This document shows, in pieces, positions 40,251 through 50,611 of a DNA stretch of 64,000 nucleotides. Location: the NCBI GenBank assembly GCA_963942565.1, contig OZ012690.1, forward strand, positions 39,105,026 to 39,169,025, in the 5' to 3' direction. Both the position numbers and the translations under genes were made by a program. Position 1 is the stretch's first letter. Each line of letters starts with the position of its first letter. The notes beneath the pieces were generated by a model. The model made no database searches. It saw only the letters and a program-made list of their open reading frames with translations, and was not told the DNA's origin. Origin of the DNA: Maea johnstoni. Taxonomy: Eukaryota; Annelida; Polychaeta; Spionida; Magelonidae.

Positions 40251-40322
40251 GCCGTGATCGTATAGTGGTTAGTACCTCTCGTTGTGGCCGAGAAAACCCA
40301 GGTTAGAATCCTGGTCACGGCA
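40251..40322 (+). tRNA. tRNA-His (GTG), copy 37, T-loop variant
   Basis: C56 to A gives GGTTAGAATCC where every other copy has GGTTCGAATCC. This changes the invariant C of the T loop that pairs with G19 and a core base of the Pol III B box, so both folding and TFIIIC binding should suffer. The second downstream T run is deleted too. Probably a weak gene or pseudogene. L spacer of 1298-bp spacing follows. Confidence 0.9.
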
Positions 40323-41548
40323 GAGCTGAAATAGTCTCTGACATGGCAGAGCGAGCAAACATTTTTTCAATTTTATATGACTTTAAGACAATTATTTTTA
40401 ATCATGGCAATTAAGACAATAGATATTTGAATCACAATTTTTTTTTATTTATTTGTGTTAAGACCAGGCACATATATTCAAGTATATGTAACCATTTGAA
40501 TCCATACTATACAAGTATTACTTCTGTTTGCCGGATCCTTGATAGGATATCAACATTCAAAATGACTCAATATTCACAAATTTATTCCATAGGCTACCTT
40601 TAGTCCGGTAAAATATGGTTCTAAATACATGCTTTACAAATTAGATAAATACAGTATTCCCTGTATAAAGGACAATTACACCATGAATCATACATAGGCC
40701 CAACAAGATTCTTAGAGTATTCCCACCCCTGCCAACCTTCCTACAAGAAGTATATTGATGTTTAAACACATCCTAAGACGCAATAAATAGAGGGGCCATT
40801 TTCGTCTATTAATAGTTTATCTCAGGCTGTGTGGTACCCGTAAGTCATTAGCAGTAAGGTAACAGAAAATTATGCGGAGGCAAAGATATGAGATTCTTTA
40901 AACCATTTAGAATTATTTCCGATTATATAATTATTTCTTTTGGAAATATTGTTGAAAATTAGGAAAAAAAATCTTCCAACTTTAAATTTGCAAATCCTTG
41001 ACACAAAGTCGTTAAAATCCAAAGTTATATCAATTTATGCATGTGTTTAACTTATTAAGGGCCTGCCGCCGCATGACCGTGTGGTGTAAGGCATTGCTAT
41101 TGACTGTTAGGTGTCTCTCACGACTGCTCAAGTTCAAACTCCATCCGGGGCATCTGAGAAAATTGCCAGTGACTTGGGGTTAGTCGGTGTTTTTTTGCCA
41201 GGTACTCCGGTTACATCCGACAGTTACAACTGGCTAGTCACGACTTAGCCGCAATGTGTCAGAAAAAGTGATGATAATCGAAATTCCAAATTCCAAATTA
41301 ATGTACTTAGCAAATTATAAGGCACATTAAGAAAAGTGGTCTGTCAGATCTATGAGTGTGGATATTTACAAAGTCTGATACTATGATTGAGAAAACATTT
41401 GTTGACCAACGAACCATCGCAAGCAAACGCCTATGGCAATTCATCCGGGTTGCGCATGTTAATTAAATCAAGTTGCCTGCAGATATCTTTTTCGGACAAA
41501 AATTGATTACTGATAAGTTATGGAAGCAACGATCAGCTCGCAGTACAA

Positions 41549-41620
41549 GACGTGATCGTATAGTGGTTAGTACCTCTCGTTGTGGCCGAGAAAACCCAGG
41601 TTCGAATCCTGGTCACGGCA
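41549..41620 (+). tRNA. tRNA-His (GTG), copy 38, acceptor-stem variant
   Basis: C2 to A makes A2.G71, a mismatch in the acceptor stem near the site read by histidyl-tRNA synthetase. The rest equals consensus. S spacer of 901-bp spacing follows. Confidence 0.92.
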
Positions 41621-42449
41621 GAGCTGAAATAGTCTCTGACATGGCAGAGCGAGCAAACATTTTTTCATATTTTTTTCAATTTTATATGACTTTAAGGCAA
41701 CTATAATTATTTGCTGGCAATTAAGACAATAGATATTTGAATCACAATTTTTCTTTATTTATTTATTTTAAAAAGGCCCTAAAGGCTCACATACATATCA
41801 GCTTATATGAAAGTAATACACTTCAAGAACAGGATGCTGCCCTTCTTTTTCTCTCAGTGATCCCACGAGGGGAGATTTTTCCATATTGCCATCATCCTGC
41901 TCAGCCCCTGGCAGCGGCAATGTTTTTCAATTGGGTGGCAATCTGCCCCTTGCTCTGTGCTTCCTGCCCCTAGCTCTGTGCTTATAACAATTGCTATTGA
42001 CTGTTAGGTGTCTCTCACCACTGCTCAAGTTCAAACTCCATCCAGGGCATGTGAGAAAATTGCCAGTGACTTGGGGTTAGTCGGTGGTTTTTGCCGGGTA
42101 CTCCGTTTACATCCAACAGTTACAACTGGCTAGTCACGACTTTGCCGCTATTTGGCAGAAAAAGTGATGATAATCGAAATTCCAAATTGCAAATCAATGT
42201 ACTTAGCAAATTGTAAGGCACATTAAGAAAAGTGGTCTGTCATATCTATGAGTGTGGATCTTTACAAAGTCCATGATACTATGATTGAGGAAACATATTT
42301 GTTAAACATTGAACCATCACAAGCAAACGCCTATGACAATTCATCCGGGTAGTGCATGTTAATTAAATCAAGTTGCCTGCAGATATCTTTTCCGGACAAA
42401 AAAATTATTTCTGATGAGTTTTGGAAGCAACGATCAGCTCACAGTACAA

Positions 42450-42521
42450 GCCGTGATCGTATAGTGGTTAGTACCTCTCGTTGTGGCCGAGAAAACCCAG
42501 GTTCGAATCCTGGTCACGGCA
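42450..42521 (+). tRNA. tRNA-His (GTG), copy 39
   Basis: Consensus gene, the only unaltered copy among the last six. Its L spacer runs about 200 bp before it is replaced by the first MITE. Confidence 0.97.
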
Positions 42522-42724
42522 GAGCTGAAATAGTCTCTGACATGGCAGAGCGAGCAAACATTTTTTCATATTTTTTTCAATTTTATATGACTTTAAGACA
42601 ACTATTTTTATTCATGGCAATTAAGACAATAGATATTTGAATCACAATTTTTTAAAATTTATTTGTGTTAAGACCAGGCACATATATTCAAGTATATGTA
42701 ACCATTTGAATCCATGTTAATTAA

Positions 42725-43841
42725 GGTGCTTCAGTACAGCATAGCGGCGCCACTGGTCCTTCAATCGGCTGCAGATAGACTGCACCCGTCCTGACCGTAG
42801 ACATCCCAATCTTAAGCAAGGGCGTGTTTTTTCAACCTTGACCACATTCATGTCTGTGACCCCAAACATTGACCTGGTTAATTAAGGCATTCTCCTGTGT
42901 TCCGAGTTATTTCAAAAAGAGCCAGAAGTGAACTGTTGGTCGAAAACCAATTAAAAATCAATAAACGTCTCCTTTGCAAGCCCTATTAATGCACGACAGA
43001 AATTAAGTTTATTTTGGTCACAGGCAATTTCAATCTTAATTTCTATATAAATATATGTATATTTTCTATGTATCCGAATAAATTACAGCAAAGGAATTTT
43101 GAGTGGTTGAAAATGAAATACTACAGAAACTGTCTGCGATGTGCGCATAACAGACAGACACACCACTAGCAATCAATAACTACCATTCTCCGCTATACAA
43201 GAACCATCCCTTGGTTTGCTGCATAAAAACAAGGTCCAGGTGATTTGCCGTAATACCGCTAGATGGCAGTACCAATTTAATTCACGAGTATGCCGTTTTG
43301 CGAATTTCAGATAAACAACAACTCGAGATTCTAGTTTTATTGGCGTCATATGTACCTTGTATTACTGCGCACAGTCATACCACAATCGTAATTAATAAGA
43401 CAGTTGCTAACTCGAGTGTGGGGCCATGAAACCCGATCATCGACAATGCAAATGGCGACCGAGTGAGTATTTTGGTGCACATGATCACTTCAGGCATGAA
43501 CTGTATAGAGTTGGCAGCATGATATGAGTTTACTTTGCGGTATGCCTGTGGGTATGATTACAAACAAACCCATATTGGATTTCAAAAACCTTACTGTTGC
43601 ATAATTTGGTCGTCAAATCTAAACGTTTGGATGTTGTAATTTTCCCTTTATTTTGATCAATATTTTCGTTTGTTTTGCACTATCCAGCAGTTTAATGTTA
43701 TGGTTTTCATGCAGGTTTGGGTGTCTTCGTGCTCTGCACCTATGAATTATATAGACCCTCTGATATGATGGGCATACATCCTGATACAGGCTGTATTCTA
43801 GGGAAGTCGGTTAACACTCTTTAAGCCCCTACTGAAGCACC
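42725..43841. mobile_element. TTAA-flanked non-autonomous DNA transposon (MITE), copy 1
   Basis: The 1117-bp element has perfect 12-bp terminal inverted repeats, GGTGCTTCAGTA and TACTGAAGCACC, and is flanked by TTAA at 42,721-42,724 and 43,842-43,845. Unoccupied units read GTTAATTAAATCAAG, so the target was TTAA and it was duplicated. TTAA duplication fits piggyBac or Kolobok; a TA duplication with a 13-bp repeat explains the bases equally well. No transposase reading frame is visible. The left flank is not the normal 5' flank: L-spacer sequence ending GAATCCAT joins directly to GTTAATTAA, removing about 0.95 kb of the usual unit. Confidence 0.85.
43256..43270 (+). promoter_or_regulatory. CTCF-like core motif in MITE copy 1
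   Basis: CCGCTAGATGGCAGT fits the vertebrate CTCF core pattern CCRSYAGRKGGCRSY at every position. Binding is not shown; this is a motif match only. Confidence 0.4.
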
Positions 43842-43927
43842 TTAAATCAAGTTGCCTGCAGATATCTTTTCCGGACAAAAAATTATTTTTGATGAGTTTT
43901 GGAAGCAATGATCAGCTTGCAGTACAA

Positions 43928-43999
43928 GCCGTGATCTTATAGTGGTTAGTACCTCTCGTTGTGGCCGAGAAAACCCAGGTTCGAATCCTGGTCACGGCA
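43928..43999 (+). tRNA. tRNA-His (GTG), copy 40, D-stem variant
   Basis: G10 to T breaks the G10-C25 pair of the D stem and changes a conserved A-box base. The gene lies 82 bp after the MITE's TTAA. An L spacer follows, whose first part (ATAATTATTTGCTG) looks like an S spacer; this mix is probably the ancestral form. Likely weakly expressed. Confidence 0.92.
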
Positions 44000-45244
44000 G
44001 AGCTGAAATAGTCTCTGACATGGCAGAGCGAGCAAACATTTTTTCATATTTTTTTCAATTTTATATGACTTTAAGACAACTATAATTATTTGCTGACAAT
44101 TAAGACAATAGATATTTGAATCACAATTTTTCTTTATTTATTTGTGTTAAGACCAGGCACATATATTCAAGTATATGTAACCATTTGAATCCATACTATA
44201 CAAGTATTACTTCTGTTTGCCGGATCCTTGATAGGATATCAAAATTCAAAATGACTCAATATTCACAAATTTATTCCATAGGCTACCTTTAGTCCGGTAA
44301 AATATGGTTCTAAATACATGCTTTACAAATTAGATAAATACAGTATTCCCTGTTTAAAGGACAATTACACCATGAATCATACATAGGCCCAACGAGATTC
44401 TTAGAGTATTCCCACCCCTGCCAACCTTCCTACAAGAAGTATATTGCTGTTTAAACATATCCTAAGACGCAATAAATAGAGGGGCCATTTTCGTCGATTA
44501 ATAGTTTATCTCAGGCTGTGTGGTACCCATAGGTCATAAGCAGTAAGGTAACGGAAAATTATTGTGAAGGCAAAGATATGAGATTCTTTAAAACATTTAG
44601 AATTATTTCCGATTATATTATTATTTCTTTTGGAATTATTGTTGAAAATAAGAAGAAAAAAATATTCCAACTTTAAATTTGCAAATCCTTGACACAAAGT
44701 CGTTAAAATCCAAAGTTATATCCACGTATGCATGTGTTTAACTTATTAAGGGCCTGCCACCGCATGACCGTGTGGTGTAAGGCATTGCTATTGACTGTTA
44801 GGTGTCTCTCACCACTGCTCAAGTTCAAACTCCATCCAGGGCATGTGAGAAAATTGCCAGTGACTTGGGGTTAGTCGGTGGTTTTTTTTCCGGGTACTCC
44901 GGTTACATCGGACAGTTACAACTGGCTAGTCACGACCAAGCCGCAATGTGTCAGAAAAAGTGATGATAATCGAAATTCCAAATTCCAAATCAATGTACTC
45001 AGCAAATTATAAGGCACATTTAGAGAAGTGGTCTGTCAGATCTATGAGTGTGAATATTTACAAAGTCCATGATACTATGATTGAGGAAACATATTTGTTA
45101 AACATTGAACCATCACAAGCAAACGCCTATGGCAATTCATCCGGGTAGTGCATGTTAATTAAATCAAGTTGCCTGCAGATATCTTTTTCGGACAAAAAAA
45201 TTTTTCTGATGAGTTTTGGAAGCAACGATCAGCTCGCAGTACAA

Positions 45245-45316
45245 GCTGTGATCGTATAGTGGTTAGTACCTCTCGTTGTGGCCGAGAAAACCCAGGTTCG
45301 AATCCTGGTCACGGCA
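45245..45316 (+). tRNA. tRNA-His (GTG), copy 41, acceptor-stem wobble variant
   Basis: C3 to T gives a T3.G70 wobble pair, which should be tolerated. The first downstream T run is only T4. The spacer after it is chimeric: L sequence runs to about 46,127 within the SINE, then jumps to S sequence (ATCACAATTTTTC), so the tRNA gene expected between them is missing. Confidence 0.93.
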
Positions 45317-46730
45317 GAGCTGAAATAGTCTCTGACATGGCAGAGCGAGCAAACATATTTTCATATTTTTTTCAATTTTATATGACTTTAAGGCAACTAT
45401 AATTATTTGCTGGCAATTAAGACAATAGATATTTGAATCACAATTTTTCTTTATTTATTTGTGTTAAGACCAGGCACACATATCCAAGTATATGTAACCA
45501 TCTGAATCCATACTATACAAGTATTACTTCTGTTTGCCGGATCCATGATAGGATATCAAAATTCAAAATGACTCAATATTCACAAATTTTTTCCATAGGC
45601 TACCTTTAGTCCGGTAAAATATGGTTCTAAATACATGCTTTACAAATTAGATAAATACAGTATTCCCTGTTTAAAGGACAATTACACCATGAATCATACA
45701 TAGGCCCAACGAGATTCTTAGAGTATTCCCACCCCTGCCAACCTTCCTACAAGAAGTATATTGCTGTTTAAACACATCCTAAGACGCAATAAAAAGAGGG
45801 GCCATTTTTGTCTATTAATAGTTTATCTCAGGCTGCGTGGTACCCATAAGTCATTAGCAGTAAGGTAACGGAAAATTATTGTGGAGACAAAGATATGAGA
45901 TTCTTTAAAACATTTAGAATTATTTCCGATTATATAATTATTTCTTTTGGAATTATTGTTGAAAATAAGAAAAAAAAATCTTCCAACTTTAAATTTGCAA
46001 ATCCTTGACACAAAGTCGTTAAAATCCAAAGTTATATCCACGTATGCATGTGTTTAACTTATTAAGGGCCTGCCGGCGCATGACCGTGTGGTGTAAGGCA
46101 TTGCTATTGACTGTTAGGTGTCTCTCAATCACAATTTTTCTTTATTTATTTGTTTTAAAAGGGCCCTAAAGGCTCACATACATATCAGCTTATATGAAAG
46201 TAATACACTTCAAGAACAGGATGCTGCCCTTCTTTTTCTCTCAGTGATCCCACGAGGGGAGATTTTTCTATATTGCCATCATCCTGCTCAGCCCCTGGCA
46301 GCGGCCATGTTTTTCAATTGGGTGTCAATCTGCCCCTTGTTCTGTGCTTATAACAATTGCTATTGACTGTTAGGTGTCTCTCACCACTGCTCAAGTTCAA
46401 ACTACATCCAGGGCATGTGAGAAAATTGCCAGTGACTTGGGGTTAGTCTGTGGTTTTTGCCGGGTACTTTGTTTACATCTGACAGTTACAACTGGCTAGT
46501 CACGACTTTGCCGCAATTTGGCAAAAAAAGTGATGATAATCGAAATTGCAAATTGGAAATCAATGTACTTAGCAAATTGTAAGGCACATTAAGAAAAGTG
46601 GTCTGTCAGATCTATGAGTGTGGATATTTACAAAGTCCATGATACTATGATTGAGGAAACATTTTTTAAACATCGAACCATCACAAGCAAACGCCTATGG
46701 CAATTTATCCAGGTTGTGCATGTTAATTAA

Positions 46731-47846
46731 GGTCCTTCAGTACAGCATAGCGGCGCCACTGGTCTCTTCAATCGGCTGCAGATGGGGTGCAGCCGTCCTG
46801 ACCGCAGACACCCTAATCTCAAGCAAGGGCGTGTTTTTTCAACCTTGACCACATTCATGCCTGTGATCCCAAACATTGACCTGGTGAATTAAGGCATTCT
46901 CCTGTGTTCCGAGTTATTTCAAAAATAGCCAAAAGTGAACTGTTGGTCGAAAACCAATTAAAAATCACAGAACGTCTCCTTTGCAAGCCCTATTAATGCA
47001 CAACTGAAATTAAGTTTATTTGGTCACAGGCAATTTCAATCTTAATTTCTATATAAATATATGTATATTTTCTATGTATCCAAATATATTACAGCAAAGG
47101 AATTTTGAGTGGTTGAAAATGAAATACTACAGAAGCTGTCTGCGATGTGCGCATAACAGACAGACACACCACTAGCAACCAATAACTACCATTCTCCGCT
47201 CTACATGAACCAACCCTTGGTTTACTGCATAGAAAACAAGGTCCAGTGATTTGCCGTAACACCACTAGATGGCAGTACCAATTTAATTCACGAGTATGCC
47301 GTTTTGCGAATTTCAGATAAACAACAACTCGAAATTCTAGTTTTATTGGCGTTATATGTACCTTGTATAACTGCGCACAGGCATACTACAATCTTAATTA
47401 ATGAGACAGTTGCTAACTCGAGTGTAGGGCCAGGAAACCCATCCAGCGACAATGCAAATGGCGACCGAGTGAGTATTTTGGTACACATGATCACTTCAGG
47501 CATAAACTGTATAGAGTTGGCAGCATGATATGAGTTTATTTTGCGGTATGCGTGTGGGTATGGTTACAAACAAATCCATATTGGACTTCAAAAACCTTAC
47601 TGTTGCATAATTTGGTCGTCAAATCTAAACGTTTGGATGTTGTAATTTTCCCTTTATTTTGATCAATATTTTCGTTTGTTTTGCACTATCCAGCAGTTTA
47701 ATGTTATGATTTTCACGCAGGTTTGGTGTCCTCGTGCTCTGCACCTATGCATTATATAGACCCTCTGATATGATGGGCATACAGCCTGATACAGGCTGTA
47801 TTCTTGAGAAGTCGGTTAACACTGTTTAAGCCCCTACTGAAGCACC
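46731..47846. mobile_element. TTAA-flanked MITE, copy 2
   Basis: The 1116-bp element is closely similar to copy 1 along its whole length. Its left terminal repeat has one substitution (GGTCCTTCAGTA); the right one is intact. TTAA lies at 46,727-46,730 and 47,847-47,850. It sits at the identical position in the tRNA unit, with the normal left flank preserved, so the two copies most likely arose by duplication of one occupied unit. The 74-residue frame at 47,304-47,528 is broken in copy 1, so it is not a gene. Confidence 0.85.
47262..47276 (+). promoter_or_regulatory. CTCF-like core motif in MITE copy 2
   Basis: CCACTAGATGGCAGT again fits the CTCF core pattern fully; the one difference from copy 1 (A for G at position 3) is allowed by the pattern. 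Confidence 0.4.
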
Positions 47847-47932
47847 TTAAATCTAGTTGCCTGCGGATATCTGTTTCGGACAAGAATTAATTTCTGATGA
47901 GTTTTGCAAGTGACGATCATCTCGCAGTACAA

Positions 47933-48004
47933 GCCGTGATCGTACAGTGGTTAGTACCTCTCGTTGTGGCCGAGAAAACCCAGGTTCGAATCCTGGTCAC
48001 GGCA
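47933..48004 (+). tRNA. tRNA-His (GTG), copy 42, last gene of the array
   Basis: T13 to C changes the T13.G22 wobble of the D stem to a C-G pair, so folding is not harmed. The flanks are visibly diverged (GAGCTAGAATAG trailer, TGACGATCATCTCGC upstream). A decayed L spacer follows to about 48,325. Confidence 0.94.
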
Positions 48005-48324
48005 GAGCTAGAATAGTCTCTGATATGGCAGTACAAGCAGACATTTTTTCAAATTTTTTTCAATTTTATATGACTTTAAGGCAACTATATTTATTTGCTG
48101 GCAAATAAGACAATAGATATTTGAATTACAATTTTTCTTTATTCAATTGTTTTTAAGACCAGGCACATATATTCAAGTATATGTAACCATTTGAATCCAC
48201 ACCATAAAGTATTACTTCTGTTTTCTGGATCCTTGATTGGATATTAAACTTCAATATGACTCAATATTCACAAATTTATTCCATAGGCTACCTTTAGTCT
48301 TGTAAATAGTGGTTCTAAATACTG

Positions 48325-48480
48325 GCCGTGTTCTAAATACTTATCTATCCTGTGTATGGAATAGCAAAATTTCTCTAGTCTCTAACATGGCAGAGTCAGC
48401 CAAGAATTTTGCATGATTCTTCAATTTCACAGAAAGGTGTGCGTGACCGTGATATAATTGCAATTATTTGCCATTAGGAT
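48325..48480 (+). pseudogene. Fossil tRNA-unit remnant beyond the array end
   Basis: The stretch 48,374-48,476 aligns with the tRNA 3' flank: TAGTCTCTAACATGGCAGAG against TAGTCTCTGACATGGCAGAG, then TTCAATTT and GCAATTATTTGCC against CAATTTTA and CTATAATTATTTGCTGG. The bases before it start with GCCGTGTTCTA, which may be the decayed 5' end of a tRNA-His gene, but with no readable cloverleaf. The flank homology is firm; the tRNA remnant itself is a guess. Confidence 0.55.
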
Positions 48481-49255
48481 GTTTTTTTTATCGCTAGCAA
48501 CAGCCTGGCTGATCTATCTATCAGACATTTTCTCAGCCTCTACTATGTAATCATCCGTTTTAGTAGGAGGCACATAGTAACCTGTGTCTAGACAGTTTTC
48601 ATCTGAAGGGGTGGTGATAACTAAATTAATCTTGATTACTTTTGATTTAAACTACTTTGGAACAAAACTATCATCTCCATCTTGAATTTTTATGGCAGGT
48701 AGATTCCAAAATGCTGCCAAATGATCTCAATAGTTTAATTTGCATGGTATTTAATTTTCTTAGCTAAGACTACGAGTCCCTTGACAGTAGGGCATGTATT
48801 CATACCTCATAGCCTAAGACATATTCAAAGGTAGCCCATGGCGTTACTAATGCACTGTGTTTACTGCTCAAGATCAGAGGATCTCATCTGCTGTCCCCTT
48901 TTGTTCTGTTTTAAGGTCGAGAGAGAACCCAAAACAGTGCGTAAGTAATACAAAAGCCTCGTCGTTTGCTCGGCTTTCTGTCTTACTAATACACTGCTTC
49001 TCATTCTTTCCCCATGACGTATTTCCAAATTACACTTTTGCCTGAATGACTTCATCAAAATTGTCAGGTTGCTTTTGTGAGTATCAATGGGTTAAAAGCG
49101 CCGCATTATGCGAGTTTCCTGGCAAAGGAGGTTGATATTTGACTGAGGTGAAAATAAAGTTACAAAATGCAATACTAAAATGGCTCACAGGATTGTCCGT
49201 TCTCATGCGTGACTGATTCAAAGGTACACTGTCCTCCACAGAGATAGGAGCTATG
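48481..49255. other. Intergenic, nothing recognised
   Basis: AT-rich single-copy-looking sequence. Short frames of 62-65 residues near 48.86-49.06 kb on both strands have no family features. Confidence 0.6.
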
Positions 49256-49259
49256 TATA

Positions 49260-49625
49260 TGGCAGGGATTGGGCAGGATTAGTATACGTAAATAAAGAAA
49301 GACACACACTAGAAGGCCCACTAGTGACTTAGACTAAAGCCAGTCGTCTTGCCACAGCGAGCGACTGGAAGCTACTGCATTTGAATGAAGTTCAACTTCG
49401 ACTTTTTGCACATGTACGAGTTCAAAATGCGGTGCTGAAAAGCCTGCAGTTCCACTTCCGTTATTTTCGAACCCACGAGAACTAGTTTATACTATCCACA
49501 GCGCTGCACATCTGCACATATTTAGCGACCATATCATCCCGCTAATAGGGATCCAGCGGAGACTCGAACCGACGACCTCGCGCTTAGGTGCCAGGCTTTG
49601 TAAATACTAGGTCACGGCGGTTGCC
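49260..49625 (-). repeat. Probable tRNA-derived SINE (minus strand)
   Basis: On the minus strand a tRNA-like head begins near 49,620 with CCGTGACCTAGTATTTAC, and GTCGTCGGTTCGAGTCTCC near 49,567-49,585 contains a perfect B box. The body runs to lower coordinates; its 3' end is uncertain. The acceptor and anticodon stems do not close, so it is not a functional tRNA. It is not the same family as the array SINE. Confidence 0.5.
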
Positions 49626-50082
49626 CCTCTTTCTGCAATCGATCTGCAGGTTTTCTCATAAATACGATAATCATATTTTTCAGCATTCCTGCAATCTCAA
49701 TAAACTAATAAATGTTTTAGCAAAATTGATATATGAAAATAAAAGACTAAATAAGACTATTTTCTCATCAGAAGTGATGTAAACTAAACGGTTTAGATCA
49801 GATGTCAATTTCAAAAGAGAGCTGAGTGTCAAACTCCAGGTTATCTCCGAGACCATTTAAGTCCGGAACATAATCGATTGCACATTTTTTCTTTTAAGCG
49901 ATTCATCATTTACACAATGAATAGCTGTGGCATTGGGTAGTATAGGATGTTTAACAATACCATCCACCATCTGGGATTTATTTTTTTATTTTTATTAGTG
50001 GATATCGGTCCTAGCTATCATCTTAGAAGACCAACACATTAGAAGACCAACACATGGAATGGAAACCAGCCGGTCAACCTGA
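49626..50082. other. Intergenic, nothing recognised
   Basis: AT-rich. AGAAGACCAACACAT occurs twice in direct repeat around 50,025-50,055; otherwise no gene or repeat is evident. Confidence 0.5.
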
Positions 50083-50264
50083 ACATGCTAGCCTCAACCA
50101 GTGTCAATTAATAGTCGCTAATAGGTGCTCTGGGCACCCCCAGCAGGTGGTGGAGATAAGGTTTCTCTGTAATGTAATCGATGCGGGAGCCCTGATTGGT
50201 CCTTGTTCCCACGTGACCTCGTGCTGCTGCCTTATCTGCTAGTCCTGGCATGAGGCTAGCATGT
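50083..50264. mobile_element. Possible small foldback element
   Basis: ACATGCTAGCCTCA at 50,083-50,096 and its exact reverse complement at 50,251-50,264 bound a 182-bp segment. A second, inner pair (GATAAGG / CCTTATC) also folds back. I see no target-site duplication. Part of the interior (GAGCCCTGATTGGTCC) resembles sequence at about 53,092. Confidence 0.4.
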
Positions 50265-50437
50265 AACTATAGGGCATATAGTAATTGGTCTCTCGTTACA
50301 TATCCATTCTTTTCTTAATCCAAGCTATCATGAAGACGATGTAGGTACAGCCTCAGCTGTCTATGTCCCAGCCAAGAGCGTGACAAAAACTGAGAAAGCT
50401 CCTATAACAAACAGGAGCGGGTATTGGATGGCTTAAG

Positions 50438-50516
50438 GACTGTGATTGTAGGGATGGGAGGTGTCTATTTGACTTAGACTGAAGGTGCTTACAAAATATA
50501 AATAAGGAATTGACAA
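50438..50516. repeat. Dispersed repeat, member A
   Basis: About 80 bp similar to 51,045-51,127: both contain a TGATTGTNG..ATGGGAGG stretch, then TTTGACT-AGACTGAA, a TTACA and an A-rich end. Possibly the 3' tail of a SINE or LINE family I cannot name. Confidence 0.5.
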
Positions 50517-50611
50517 GTGCGTGGCGAAACGTGGGAGGAAATTCACATTTACTCACGTCCTCCACAATATTAGATAGAATGTGCATTGTGTAACCCATTC
50601 CTTCCCGTAAT

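Larger units (their letters stand above)
1..48325 (+). repeat. Tandem tRNA-His(GTG) gene array, S/L dimer units
   Basis: The array holds 42 complete and one truncated histidine tRNA genes in direct orientation, about one per 1.1 kb. Gene starts are alternately 900 and about 1304 bp apart, so the repeating unit is a 2204-bp dimer. The window opens inside an L spacer, so the array continues to the left. Two S spacers follow one another at the start (genes at 841, 1741, 2641). The last recognisable L-spacer sequence ends near 48,325. Neighbouring units are nearly identical in the interior, including non-genic spacer, which indicates concerted evolution by unequal exchange or conversion. Tandem tRNA arrays are known from other eukaryotes such as Xenopus and Entamoeba. 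Assembly collapse or duplication could change the true copy number. Confidence 0.96.

Noticed and set aside
765-45402. Repeated reading frames of 66-95 codons across the array (for example 765-998, 1029-1265, 2958-3170)
   Set aside because: They recur because the DNA is tandemly repeated. Several run straight through the tRNA gene in sense, start at TTG, and change or vanish in diverged units; no codon-level conservation is visible.
47304-47528. 74-residue frame inside MITE copy 2
   Set aside because: The matching stretch of copy 1 contains stops, so it is not a conserved product.
1-48325. CRISPR-like or classical satellite reading of the array
   Set aside because: Units of 2.2 kb with a perfect tRNA cloverleaf and Pol III signals are a gene array, not short spaced repeats.
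49540-49625. A genuine tRNA gene on the minus strand
   Set aside because: The B box is perfect, but acceptor and anticodon stems do not pair; a SINE head is the better reading.
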